Shown here in pieces: positions 19,212-28,400 of a DNA stretch of 52,477 nt (within the stretch, counting starts at the first letter, position 1; each line of letters opens with the position of its first letter). The stretch is from an uncultured Pirellulaceae bacterium. GTDB taxonomy: Bacteria; Planctomycetota; Planctomycetia; Pirellulales; Pirellulaceae. The notes beneath the pieces are model-generated. The model was given only the letters and a program-made list of their open reading frames with translations, made no database searches and was not told where the DNA came from. Where the stretch lies: NCBI GenBank assembly GCA_937981585.1, contig CALJOA010000022.1, positions 1 through 52,477 on the forward strand, read 5' to 3'. A program made the translations under genes and the position numbers.

Positions 19212-21122
19212 ATGCTCTCTAAGTTTACTGTGTTGTCTGCGCTAAGTTTCTTGAGAAAAAGTTCCAGCCAAAAACGCACGCGATCTCATCGGCGACGTCT
19301 GGAATTCGAGAATCTTGAACCGCGAAACATGTTGACCGGTATTTTTCTTGACCCTGCTACAGGTGATTTGACCGTGTGGGGTGATGAGGGGAATAACAAC
19401 TTGGTTGTAACGGTCAGCGGGGCACAGTACCAAGCAGCTGTCGATAACCAGACCGAATCCTACCCTGCTGCGGATGTAAATCGAGTTGTTTTCATTGGTT
19501 TCGGTGGCAATGACACGATTCGTAACATCACTTCTCTGCCTGGAACGCTGCTTGGCAATGGAGGGGACGATAGGCTATTCGGTGGATCTAACGATGATTT
19601 ACTCAACGGTGGTGAGGGCGATGATACTCTCGTTGGTGGAGCTGGCGACGACACGTTAGTTGGCTTCAACGGCGCCGATATCATGGAGGGCGACGCTGGA
19701 GACGATGTGCTCATTGCTGGAGACGGCGCCAATGTGATGAGTGGTGGCGCTGGCGATGATCTTTTGTTTGGCGGAAAAGACGTTGACATCATGGATGGCG
19801 GAGACGGTGTTGACGTGCTAGTCGGTTTTGAGGGCGACGATGTGATGAACACTGGTCGTGGCGGTGAAATCGTCCCAGAAGCGAATCCTGAACTGCTTCC
19901 CGACAACGGTTGGAGCAATGACCGTGTGGATCTGGCGTTTGGTCTAGATGGAAATGACCAGATTACAGGCGGTGGTGGGCTGGATCTGATTTATGCTGGA
20001 AACGGTGATGATACGGTTATCGGTGGCAATGGCCAAAATCGAGTCTTTGGACAGGCAGGTGACGACGTCATCACAGGAGGAAACGTAGGCGATTTCATCT
20101 GGGGCGGTACAGAGGAAGATGAGATCTCCGGAGGCGGGGGTGCCGACTGGATCAATGGCGGTAACGATAACGATATTCTTCGCGGTGGTTCAGGCGGTGA
20201 TGGCATTTTTGGAGGGTTTGGTGACGATTCTCTTTACGGTGAAGAGGGATTGGACGCACTTTTTGGGGAGGGCGGCAACGACGGTCTCTTTGGCGGGCGC
20301 GCTCACAATGACGAGTTGAACGGAGGCGGTGGTGCAGACCGGTTCTTAAACTATGCCCCTATTCCTGACTCAGCGGTGGACTTTAACGCTGGTGCCGGAG
20401 ACAGGAATATCAACTTTGCCAATGACGGTAGTTCGACGTGGGCCACGAACAAGCAAATCGAAGTGGTCGACATCGGTTTGCGGGCGCTTCATCACCGGAC
20501 CGGATCGACATTGGTTTTCAAAGATCCGCTTGATGAGAATCCTATGACAATAACCAAAGCTGTTCCCGGTACTTTGGGGGGCGATGTTGACGGAAGCAAT
20601 GGCTTGGAATGGCAATTTATCGGTTTTGCAGACGGAGAAATTGAGTCTGAGACCTACACCAGAACAATCAAGATTGCCGAATGGGATACAGGAGACGAGA
20701 GGCAAAACAACATTGTATCTTTGGCAATAATTCACGAAATTGCCCATTCATTCGACAGTGCCTTTGAGATCAATCAGCTCGTTCCGGGCAGGGGTGCTCT
20801 GCATGATTCATTTTTGGATATCAGCGGGTGGGAGAATTCGAATCCAGGGGCTGGCCACATCCGAGCTGCCGGAGTTACGCAAGAACCGTTTGATCGAACG
20901 TTCAATGGTACTCAGTATGTCCTCAATACACGCGCTTGGTGGTATGACAGTGGATCAGAGTTTGCCCGACCTTACGGAATCTTTACGCCCGCAGAGGATT
21001 GGGCGACCGTGTGGGAGTCGCTGTTCGTCAGTGAGATAGTTGATGAGCCCTCTGAGGCTTTCTCGCAACCGATAGCCGCGAAAGTCAGCGTCGTCAACCG
21101 TTTGCTCAGCTCGCTAAGATAA
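19212..21122 (+). CDS. LEPR-xLL exported protein with RTX-type calcium repeats and HExxH metallopeptidase-like C-terminus
   Basis: The 636-residue product starts with a long basic leader that includes RRRLEFENLEPRNMLTG, the planctomycete LEPR-xLL export signature (residues about 28-44). Two blocks of glycine/aspartate nonapeptides of the type GGxGDD (about residues 115-215 and 240-380) would form calcium-binding parallel beta rolls, as in RTX proteins. The last 240 residues hold IIHEIAHSFD (HExxH, residues 508-512) and, 80 residues on, PAEDWATVWE, a good candidate for the third zinc ligand Glu595. This suggests a secreted or surface calcium-dependent metallopeptidase; activity is inferred. 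ATG start with AAGGTGG just upstream. It stands alone. Confidence 0.82.
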   Translation: MLSKFTVLSALSFLRKSSSQKRTRSHRRRLEFENLEPRNMLTGIFLDPATGDLTVWGDEGNNNLVVTVSGAQYQAAVDNQTESYPAADVNRVVFIGFGGNDTIRNITSLPGTLLGNGGDDRLFGGSNDDLLNGGEGDDTLVGGAGDDTLVGFNGADIMEGDAGDDVLIAGDGANVMSGGAGDDLLFGGKDVDIMDGGDGVDVLVGFEGDDVMNTGRGGEIVPEANPELLPDNGWSNDRVDLAFGLDGNDQITGGGGLDLIYAGNGDDTVIGGNGQNRVFGQAGDDVITGGNVGDFIWGGTEEDEISGGGGADWINGGNDNDILRGGSGGDGIFGGFGDDSLYGEEGLDALFGEGGNDGLFGGRAHNDELNGGGGADRFLNYAPIPDSAVDFNAGAGDRNINFANDGSSTWATNKQIEVVDIGLRALHHRTGSTLVFKDPLDENPMTITKAVPGTLGGDVDGSNGLEWQFIGFADGEIESETYTRTIKIAEWDTGDERQNNIVSLAIIHEIAHSFDSAFEINQLVPGRGALHDSFLDISGWENSNPGAGHIRAAGVTQEPFDRTFNGTQYVLNTRAWWYDSGSEFARPYGIFTPAEDWATVWESLFVSEIVDEPSEAFSQPIAAKVSVVNRLLSSLR

Positions 21123-21198
21123 CTCGTTGCATTGGGTGGGTTGAGATTTGACTGGCAGAGGCTATCAAAAGCTGGATTGCTGACGCACCGCATGGGCT

Positions 21199-22137
21199 TT
21201 AGAACATGGGGCTGGTTGTCAGCTTCTCGTTCAGATTTGAGTCGCTGAACAAGTCATCCATTTGCGTTTGCACAACTCGAATCATTAGCAGTCGGTGCGT
21301 CGGAGTGGGTTTGTTGGCGACTTCCGCGTCCAGATCTGACAGTTTTTCTGAAGTCCCATAGCTGCCAAAGAAAATTCTTCCCATATCTGTAACATCGTTG
21401 GTTGGTGCCATCACGAGCGACTCGCCCGACCGAAGTGTCAATTCGAACTTCAGCTCGTCGACGGGAGTTACGAACTGAGCCGACTCGACCAGAAACGATC
21501 GTTGACCGACTCCGATCCGCGGTCGACTTTGTCCGTGATGGATTTCTGGGCGAACCACTAATCGAACCGACCCGTCGCCTTGCGGATACGTTGTAACAGA
21601 CATCATGCCGCGAACTTGTTTGCCGAAACCCGCCGTTTGCGCGTCACCAGACTCGATGACCCAGCTGGCTTCGTCGTGAACTTCGGATGTTTCGATTTTG
21701 TGCGCCTGACCTTCACGGTTTGAGATACGCTGATGAGATAACATTCTCTGCTGCGGGCGCAGCAGTCCTCTTTCATGTAGTTGCTTTTGAAACTCATTGA
21801 GCAAGTCGGGTTCGACCTGACGCGGGTTGATCAGGTGGTTGAGTTCCGGGGGAGCGTGCGGTGACATGACCGCGACCCGCAATCCGTTTTGATCAAGAAT
21901 TTTGCGTTGTTTCAGGGGTAACTCTTGCTGATCCAGTAGTCCCCAAAAAGTCTCAAAGGTTTTCGATTGGCTGGAGTCCAGTTGTGCAACCGCCAGGTCC
22001 AGTCCAACTGCATCGACGGCGATACGAGCCTTGGGAAATGTGAGTGAAGTCTTCTTGGCTGGAGTCTCGATTTTCGCGCAGCCGACCCACATGCAGATCG
22101 AGACTGAGATTGTCGCCAAGATAATCGCGCGCATCAT
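21199..22137 (-). CDS. Lipoprotein of unknown function
   Basis: I do not recognise a named family. The 312-residue product has a lipoprotein signal (IILATISVSICMWVGCAK, lipobox VGC with Cys20), so it is probably attached to a membrane. The mature part alternates helical segments (LAVAQLDSSQSKTFETFW) with a beta-rich C-terminal half (GSVRLVVRPEIHHGQ, FELTLRSGESLVMAP) that reads like the strand-turn-strand pattern of secretin-associated or pilotin-like domains; this is only an impression. Two adjacent ATG codons serve as start. It is separated from the RTX-like gene by 76 bp, converging on it. Confidence 0.65.
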   Translation of the reverse strand: MMRAIILATISVSICMWVGCAKIETPAKKTSLTFPKARIAVDAVGLDLAVAQLDSSQSKTFETFWGLLDQQELPLKQRKILDQNGLRVAVMSPHAPPELNHLINPRQVEPDLLNEFQKQLHERGLLRPQQRMLSHQRISNREGQAHKIETSEVHDEASWVIESGDAQTAGFGKQVRGMMSVTTYPQGDGSVRLVVRPEIHHGQSRPRIGVGQRSFLVESAQFVTPVDELKFELTLRSGESLVMAPTNDVTDMGRIFFGSYGTSEKLSDLDAEVANKPTPTHRLLMIRVVQTQMDDLFSDSNLNEKLTTSPMF

Positions 22138-22413
22138 CCCGCTTAACTACAGGGATTTGCGTAGATCGACAAGTCGAATTGCTTTGGTGGCCGTTCGATG
22201 ATGAAAAACGTCGAGTTTAACGATGAGATTGCATCAGTTCAGATCAATCGTCGCTTCAATTTTGGCATGCGCGACCCCACTTCAGTCCAATCAGGCCTTC
22301 AAAGGAATTTGCTGGGCAGGCAAAGCGCGACTGAAAAAGGCAGAGAAAACAAGGACGTACCGCGAGTCGCTTATTGGTGACTGATTTGACGGGACCACAT
22401 TTGTTTGAGATTA

Positions 22414-23280
22414 CTAATGAGAACGATTTTTGCGTAAGCGGCTGCTGTATTTCTTGAGTAACTTTCGCTCTTTGCTGGTCAAGCTTGCTTCTCCTTGTTC
22501 GGAGATTTTGGCCAGGATCTCGTCGGCCTGGATCTTCAGCTTTTCCTCGGTTGCTTCGGGGTCGTGGACACGGAGCTTGGGGCGATTGGAGAACATGCCC
22601 GAGATCCCCCCAAATTTGGTGAACTTCCAGCCGTAGTGGAAACACGCCCAGCCAAACGCTGCGCCACCCAAATGGGCTTCCCAGGCAACATGGCTGTCGG
22701 GTGAAAAAGCATGGAACATGTTCATCACCAGGAAGAAGACGCCCAGTCCCCAGGCTGGAACCGGCAAGACGCCGAACAAGTGGATCTTCACGTGGGGCGC
22801 CATGAAGATGAAGTAGGCCACGACGGCCGAAACGGCGCCCGACGCACCAACGATGAAACCACCACCTCCATACGCCAAACTCATCAGCAGCCAAGCAAGC
22901 CCGCCCACAACGATCGAACAAAGATAAAACCAGAGGAATCCCTTTCGCCCCAGACGCTGCTCTACCGGCGGTCCAAGAAAGAACAACGTGAACATGTTGC
23001 CCAGGATATGGAAGATGCCCAAGTCAGTGCCCATCGAGGCGTGAGCGAATCCGTGAGAGAGAAAAGTCCAAACTTCCCAAGGTCGATCCGTTTTGATCGC
23101 CATCAACCAACTGAGCCACTGTGTTCCGTCGGCGTCAAACTTACCCGTGAACATATCAAGGATAAACGCGCCGACGTTGATCATGATCAGCGTAAGCACC
23201 ATCGTCTTTTTGTCGAACGACGGTGGTCTACCGAACATCTGCCCTTCGTCTCGATAGTAGTCTCGGTCTTCGTATCCCAT
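22414..23280 (-). CDS. Rhomboid family intramembrane serine protease
   Basis: Rhomboids cut transmembrane segments of other proteins inside the membrane. The 288-residue protein has six hydrophobic segments between residues 27 and 220, the HILGNM motif (His91, Asn95) that builds the oxyanion hole, the nucleophile Ser147 in GASGAVS and the catalytic His203 in EAHLGGAAFG. The N-terminus (about 20 residues, MGYEDRDYYRDEG) and a highly charged C-terminus (about residues 225-288, Lys/Glu/Arg-rich with coiled-coil character) would face the cytoplasm. The C-terminal tail is longer than in GlpG-type proteins of other bacteria and may bind a partner. Substrates are unknown. Confidence 0.93.
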   Translation of the reverse strand: MGYEDRDYYRDEGQMFGRPPSFDKKTMVLTLIMINVGAFILDMFTGKFDADGTQWLSWLMAIKTDRPWEVWTFLSHGFAHASMGTDLGIFHILGNMFTLFFLGPPVEQRLGRKGFLWFYLCSIVVGGLAWLLMSLAYGGGGFIVGASGAVSAVVAYFIFMAPHVKIHLFGVLPVPAWGLGVFFLVMNMFHAFSPDSHVAWEAHLGGAAFGWACFHYGWKFTKFGGISGMFSNRPKLRVHDPEATEEKLKIQADEILAKISEQGEASLTSKERKLLKKYSSRLRKNRSH

Positions 23281-23394
23281 GGTCTATGTCAAGCCAACGA
23301 ATCGTTAGGTAAGTGAGGGCGTGTTCTAAGCCACAAGTATATTACCGTTTTATGGTCTGAAATGGCATGCCAACGATGGAGCGTCAATAGACGC

Positions 23395-23483
23395 AGTTAA
23401 CGGCGATTCGACCGTGGCTAACGCCAAATGGCACTCACTTTAAGACGCGAAAGCTCCTGAAATGGTAAACCGACGCGTGAGGG
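23395..23483. repeat. Worn family A copy (A4) beside half of a family C palindrome (C4)
   Basis: GTTAACGGCGATTCGACCGTGGCTAACGCC-like sequence (written here in pieces: GTTAACGGCG, TTCGACCGTGGCTA, ACGCCAAA) matches the central loop and right arm of family A. About 30 bp further, AATGGTAAACCGACGCGTGA matches the left arm of family C copy C1 with one change, but the right arm is missing. It lies between the rhomboid gene and the coiled-coil gene. Confidence 0.55.
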
Positions 23484-23493
23484 TATTGTCCAA

Positions 23494-25080
23494 CTAGTTG
23501 CCGGCGAACGCTCGTCTGGCACGATCGATTGATCGGCCACGAAGTTGAGTGTAGGCATCCCGAATGCGAACTTCGAGCGTCGCTATCTTCTGCTTCAACG
23601 ATGCAACTTCGTCAGTTCGACCGCCATGCAGGCTTTCGATTGTTTCCAAGTCTTTCTTTAACGCGGCTTGGTCAAACTCCAGATTGACAATCAACGCATC
23701 ACGAGCGGCCTGCTGGGTTTTGCCATCCTCAAGCGACTTGGTTTGAATTGCATTGTTGCGGACTACGATCGCCGTTTCTTCAGCCATCTTGACAGTCTGT
23801 TGCCGAAGATCGGCAAACTCATAAGGGAAATCTCGGACTTGACGAATGTAAATACGATCCTCTAGTTCTACGCTTTCGGTGTCCTTAAATGGTGGAATTG
23901 TGTTGTCGCCTCGTTGGTAGCCGTCAGCGGTTCGCTGATCTACAAGGATGGTATCGCCTTCTTTGAACTCGATTTCTCCACCAGCGTGCAACGCTTCATC
24001 GACAGCCAATCCTAAGGGGGTGAACAATCCATCAGTTTCTACGCTTCCGTTGGCGTCAACGGGATATGGTTTTGATTTTGCTTTGAACTTGTAGAGGAAG
24101 AAGACTTCTTCGGGTGGCGGCTCAAATTGAAGCGTCTTTCGTCCAGCAGAGTTTTGATCGATCCACTGCTGAATCTTGCCCAAGGGGACTTCGTCAAACG
24201 CATACATATCGATCAGTTGTTCGTACTCGCGACTATCTGGGTCCAAGCCGATCATGTTTGCTGGGAGATAGTTTGTCGTCAGCAACTCTCGAAACAGAGA
24301 GATGTCGAGATCAGCCTCTCCCTTTTTCACTTTGTCTAAGTTCTCCAACAGCGCAGTGATCTCGGGTGAATTGTTGGGTTTGTCTTTCAACAGCGCGATT
24401 GCAGCTTCTTTAAACGAGCCTCTTCGGTCCAGTGGCATTTTCTCAAACAAAGTCCACTTTCCAGAAGGCTGGCCGAATTCGACCGGCTCGGCAAGTGCGA
24501 CAGGAGCCAACGTAACGCTGTCTGCTGTTTCTGATTCGACTCGAACTGAACCAATGTAAAGCGCTGGATAGTCGATTCGGTCTACCTGACGATCCAGAAA
24601 AGCGAAGAGAACCACGTCCTGAAGAGAACGCTCGGCAAAATTCGGACGAGGTGCAACAAACTGGAACAACCGGTTATTGCCATCGGCAGCAGGAGTCTCA
24701 CTGCTACCCCAAACGCGACCCCGTCCAGCCAGCTCGCGCGTGAGTTCACCGGTAACAGCCCGAAGCGAACCGTCAGTGTAAGTGATTGAGTCCGGCCGGC
24801 CATAAATCAGCTCGTCGGCTTGTTTCGTGTATCGTTCGAAGTCTTCAGTGTGCCGCTGCACTTCGGCCATGTCTTTGGTCCGAAGAGAATAGACCTGAGT
24901 CAAACCCCATATCGCTGCGATACCTGCAAGGTAGCTCAAGATCGTAAACGTGATATCGACCCAGTTCCAAGTCTTACGGGCTAGGACGCAGAACACGACT
25001 AGGATGATGAACAGCAGCCCAAGAATTCCGGCGTAAATTAAGTCAGGATCCGCCGCCAAGAATAAGGTATCAATGCCCAT
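23494..25080 (-). CDS. Two-TM coiled-coil membrane protein of unknown function
   Basis: I do not recognise a family. The 528-residue protein has two hydrophobic helices near the N-terminus (about residues 15-33, YAGILGLLFIILVVFCVLA, and 41-62) with a short loop, then a large soluble part. The middle (residues about 85-330) is mixed alpha/beta with no motif I can name. The last 90 residues (from about 425) are strongly heptad-like, Lys/Glu/Gln-rich and end in a coiled coil (DQAALKKDLETIESL, EVASLKQKIATLEVRIRD). It starts at ATG and is divergent from the efflux operon, 416 bp away, so the two could share a control region. Confidence 0.7.
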   Translation of the reverse strand: MGIDTLFLAADPDLIYAGILGLLFIILVVFCVLARKTWNWVDITFTILSYLAGIAAIWGLTQVYSLRTKDMAEVQRHTEDFERYTKQADELIYGRPDSITYTDGSLRAVTGELTRELAGRGRVWGSSETPAADGNNRLFQFVAPRPNFAERSLQDVVLFAFLDRQVDRIDYPALYIGSVRVESETADSVTLAPVALAEPVEFGQPSGKWTLFEKMPLDRRGSFKEAAIALLKDKPNNSPEITALLENLDKVKKGEADLDISLFRELLTTNYLPANMIGLDPDSREYEQLIDMYAFDEVPLGKIQQWIDQNSAGRKTLQFEPPPEEVFFLYKFKAKSKPYPVDANGSVETDGLFTPLGLAVDEALHAGGEIEFKEGDTILVDQRTADGYQRGDNTIPPFKDTESVELEDRIYIRQVRDFPYEFADLRQQTVKMAEETAIVVRNNAIQTKSLEDGKTQQAARDALIVNLEFDQAALKKDLETIESLHGGRTDEVASLKQKIATLEVRIRDAYTQLRGRSIDRARRAFAGN

Positions 25081-25496
25081 TTAAAGTCGCCAGTCTTGCT
25101 ATCTTTTCAAACGTCCGCAGGAAGAGAGGCAGATGCCGCTCAAATCAATCATACGGTCAAAGGGCCCTTTTTGCGCGAAAAGAGCTTGGAAATCTCCCAA
25201 CTTGGATAATAAATTGGGCAATTTGGCTCGTCAAGTTTTGCTATCGTCGAATTGACTGCAATGGCTCCGCCTTTTGACACTTGGTCGTGGTGGTCAATAC
25301 GAGCCGAACAATCTCTCAAGTTAAAGCCGGCGCAATCCCGATCTTCCTCAGAAGACGATGAATCGGAGTAAACCGAATAATCCGCAGAGTCCCGCAGCGG
25401 TCGGTAATTCCTTAAAGAAACTTCCTTTTCTTCGTGTTTCCCATCGCTTGATCGCCTATCCCGTAACAGGCAAGTCGGCTGAACCAGGAGAATTTG
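25081..25496. other. Divergent intergenic region, no gene seen
   Basis: This gap separates the coiled-coil gene (minus) from the efflux operon (plus). I found no RNA gene. TTGACA occurs near 25273 but no good -10 box follows at 16-18 bp, and GATAAT near 25204 lacks a good -35 box, so promoters are expected here but cannot be placed. GGAG just before the TolC-like gene is its ribosome site. Confidence 0.5.
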
Positions 25497-28400
25497 GTGC
25501 CCAGAAACCGAATCAATGGCATCTTGCTAATTGTGATCGCGATTAATACGTGCGCTCTGATTGGTTGCCACCGGAGCTATTACCGGCGACAAGCCGACAT
25601 GGAAGCTAGCCGTCTGATTCGACAGAAAGCCACCGATCCGCGCTGGAACACGGCTGACGGGAAAATTGATATCGATCCTCAATCAAGGATGTTCAATCCA
25701 TTCTCCCAGGACCATCCACCGATACCTCCTGACGACGCGACATCGCATCAGTTCATGCACGTTGTCGATCAAAAAGAAGGCTATCCTCATTGGCACGCCA
25801 ACGGCGACACCAACCACATCGAGAACCCAGTGTGGATGTCGTACCTACCGATCAATGAAAAAGGCCAGGTTGTACTGACGTTAGATCGCGCCTACCAACT
25901 GGCGTTGATCCATTCTCCAGACTTGCAGGAACAACGAGAGACTCTCTATCTTTCAGCGCTCGATGTTAGCCTGGAAAGATTTGGATTCGACTCACAGTTG
26001 TTCACAGGTTTCAATTCCTTTCTGACGACACAAGGAAGACTGCGAAACGGAGGCAATAGCAGCACGACGCTGTCGAACCAAATCGGATCCAACGGAGGCG
26101 GCCTCAATATTGAACGACTCGGTATCACGGGCGCGAACTTTGCGGTTGGATTGGCCAACACGGTTCTGTTCAACTTTTCAGGCAACAACACACAATCTGC
26201 GACTTCACTGATTGACTTTTCATTGATCCAGCCGCTGCTTCGAGGTGCCGGTCGCGAGCGAATTCTGGAGTCGCTGACACAATCAGAAAGAACGTTGCTG
26301 GCTAATGTGCGGCAGTTGGAACGATTTCGCCGTGGGTTTTATCTGCAAATTGCGACTGGACGAAACCCGGGAACAGGAACCAACCGAGGCGGCAATTTTC
26401 TGGGTAATCCAGGGTCGGCCAACTTCAATGCCGGTGGATTTTTCGGGCTTTTGGAAGCCCAACAGCGAATTCGAAACCAGGAATTCAATGTCCGCCAACT
26501 CGAAGCCGTCCTAGAGCAGTTTCGCGAGTTCTTCACCCGCGATCGCCTCGACTCGGTACAGCTGAAACAGTTCGAAGCCAACGTGTACCGTCAGCAGCGT
26601 AACCTGCTCGATCAAAAGACGAACTATCAAGCTTCGCTTGACGATTTCAAGCTGCTTCTAGGTCTTCCGCCAACAATCGACATTGTCATCGAAGATCCGT
26701 TCCTTGATCGGTTCGAGTTGATCAGCGATCAAATCAATGAACGAATGATCTCGATCAGCAATCTTCGAAAAACAACCGGCTCAGGTTTGAATGACATTTA
26801 TCAGATTTTCGAAGGCGTTGGGACTGTTACAAAATGGCCTGATTTCAAGTGGCCCAGTGATTTGAATCAACGAATTCAAAAACTGAATCCATTCATCGAA
26901 TCCGCCGAAGCAACGCTTGAGAAAATTGTCAACCAGGACCGCAAGTTGATAGAAACCGATCTGAGAAAACTAGAGGACACCCGAGCCGACCGAGTCGCTT
27001 ATTTGAAAAAAGTCAAACGTGCGATCAACGCAGGGAAAATCATTTCAAGCGTTGATCCAGAGCTCTTTGAAGCGAAATCAATTGTCGATCCGGCAACGCT
27101 TCGCAAGAGCCTGATCGACCCGGAAATGGACTCGCGTGAAACCATCATCGATGAAGACGGTGAGGAAGTCCTAGCGCCGCGTTCGATTCTCAAACGAGCA
27201 GAAGTTTTGCAGAAGGAGTTGCAGGAGGCCAAACAGCGGATCGCCGATTTCGCAGAAGCAGAGGCTTCGATCAGCAAAAAAGCGGAAGTAATCGAAGGGA
27301 CCGAAAAGAACCCTGTCTACGAAGATCCAGCGTTGTATGACTACATCGTCACTGAATTCCAGGAGAAGATTCCTGGACAGCTTTCGGAGCTTAACAACCT
27401 TGCACTTGAGTTGTCATTGCTTCAGGCGCTCGCCCGATCCAACACAATCGAGATCAACGATGTAAATATTGACTCGGAACACGCGATTCGAATCGCGCGT
27501 TGCATGCGACGCGACCTGATGAACGCTCGCGCCAACTTGGTCGATCAATGGCGCAACATCGAATTCGTTGCCGATCAGCTCGAAGCCGGTGTTGATATCG
27601 TATTCGAGGGCGAGATTGGCAACGTGGGCGACAATCCGTTCAAGCTACGCCTGGACAACGGTCAGCTTCGAGGCGGTTTCCGGTTCGACGCGCCGATTGT
27701 GCGAATGGCAGAGCGAAACCAGTACCGTCAAGCCTTGATCCAGTATCAGCAAGCTCGACGGAACTTCTATCAGTTCGAAGACAACTTGAACGCCAATCTG
27801 CGCGATATCCTGCGTAATATTGATCGAAGTAAAGTCCTCTTTGAACTTGATCGACTAACGGTTCAAGTAGATATCCAGAACGTTGAGATCAACCGTTATC
27901 AGCTCGACGCTCCTGTTTCGGTCAATGCTGCTGGCGGCGGTACTAATCGGCTTGGAGCCCAAACGTCACGAAACTTGACCGATGCGATTATTAACCTCAA
28001 CGGTTCGCAAAACTCGTTTCTGCAGACGTGGGTTCGCTTTGAAGTGCTCCGGCGAAACCTCGACTTCGATATGGGAACAATGCAAATCGACCAGAACGGA
28101 TCTTGGATTGACCCGGGATACATTGACGGTGGCATTGTAACACGCGCCGCCAACATGATGGGTTTGCAGTTGGATTGCCAATTCTGCGAAAACGTTGAAG
28201 TCTTCTACAGCGACGATGGCTACTCACAAATGTCAGATGGTGTTTACAGCGATAACGTCTATGGCGAACCGGTTTATGGTGAACCATCTCCAGTTGGCGG
28301 ATTTGGTAACCAAACGATTGACCAGGCTCCTTCAGGCAATGGTGCGATTGCTACGGAAAATGTTGATTTAGAGACTCCTGAAATTCCCGATACGCCAGAG

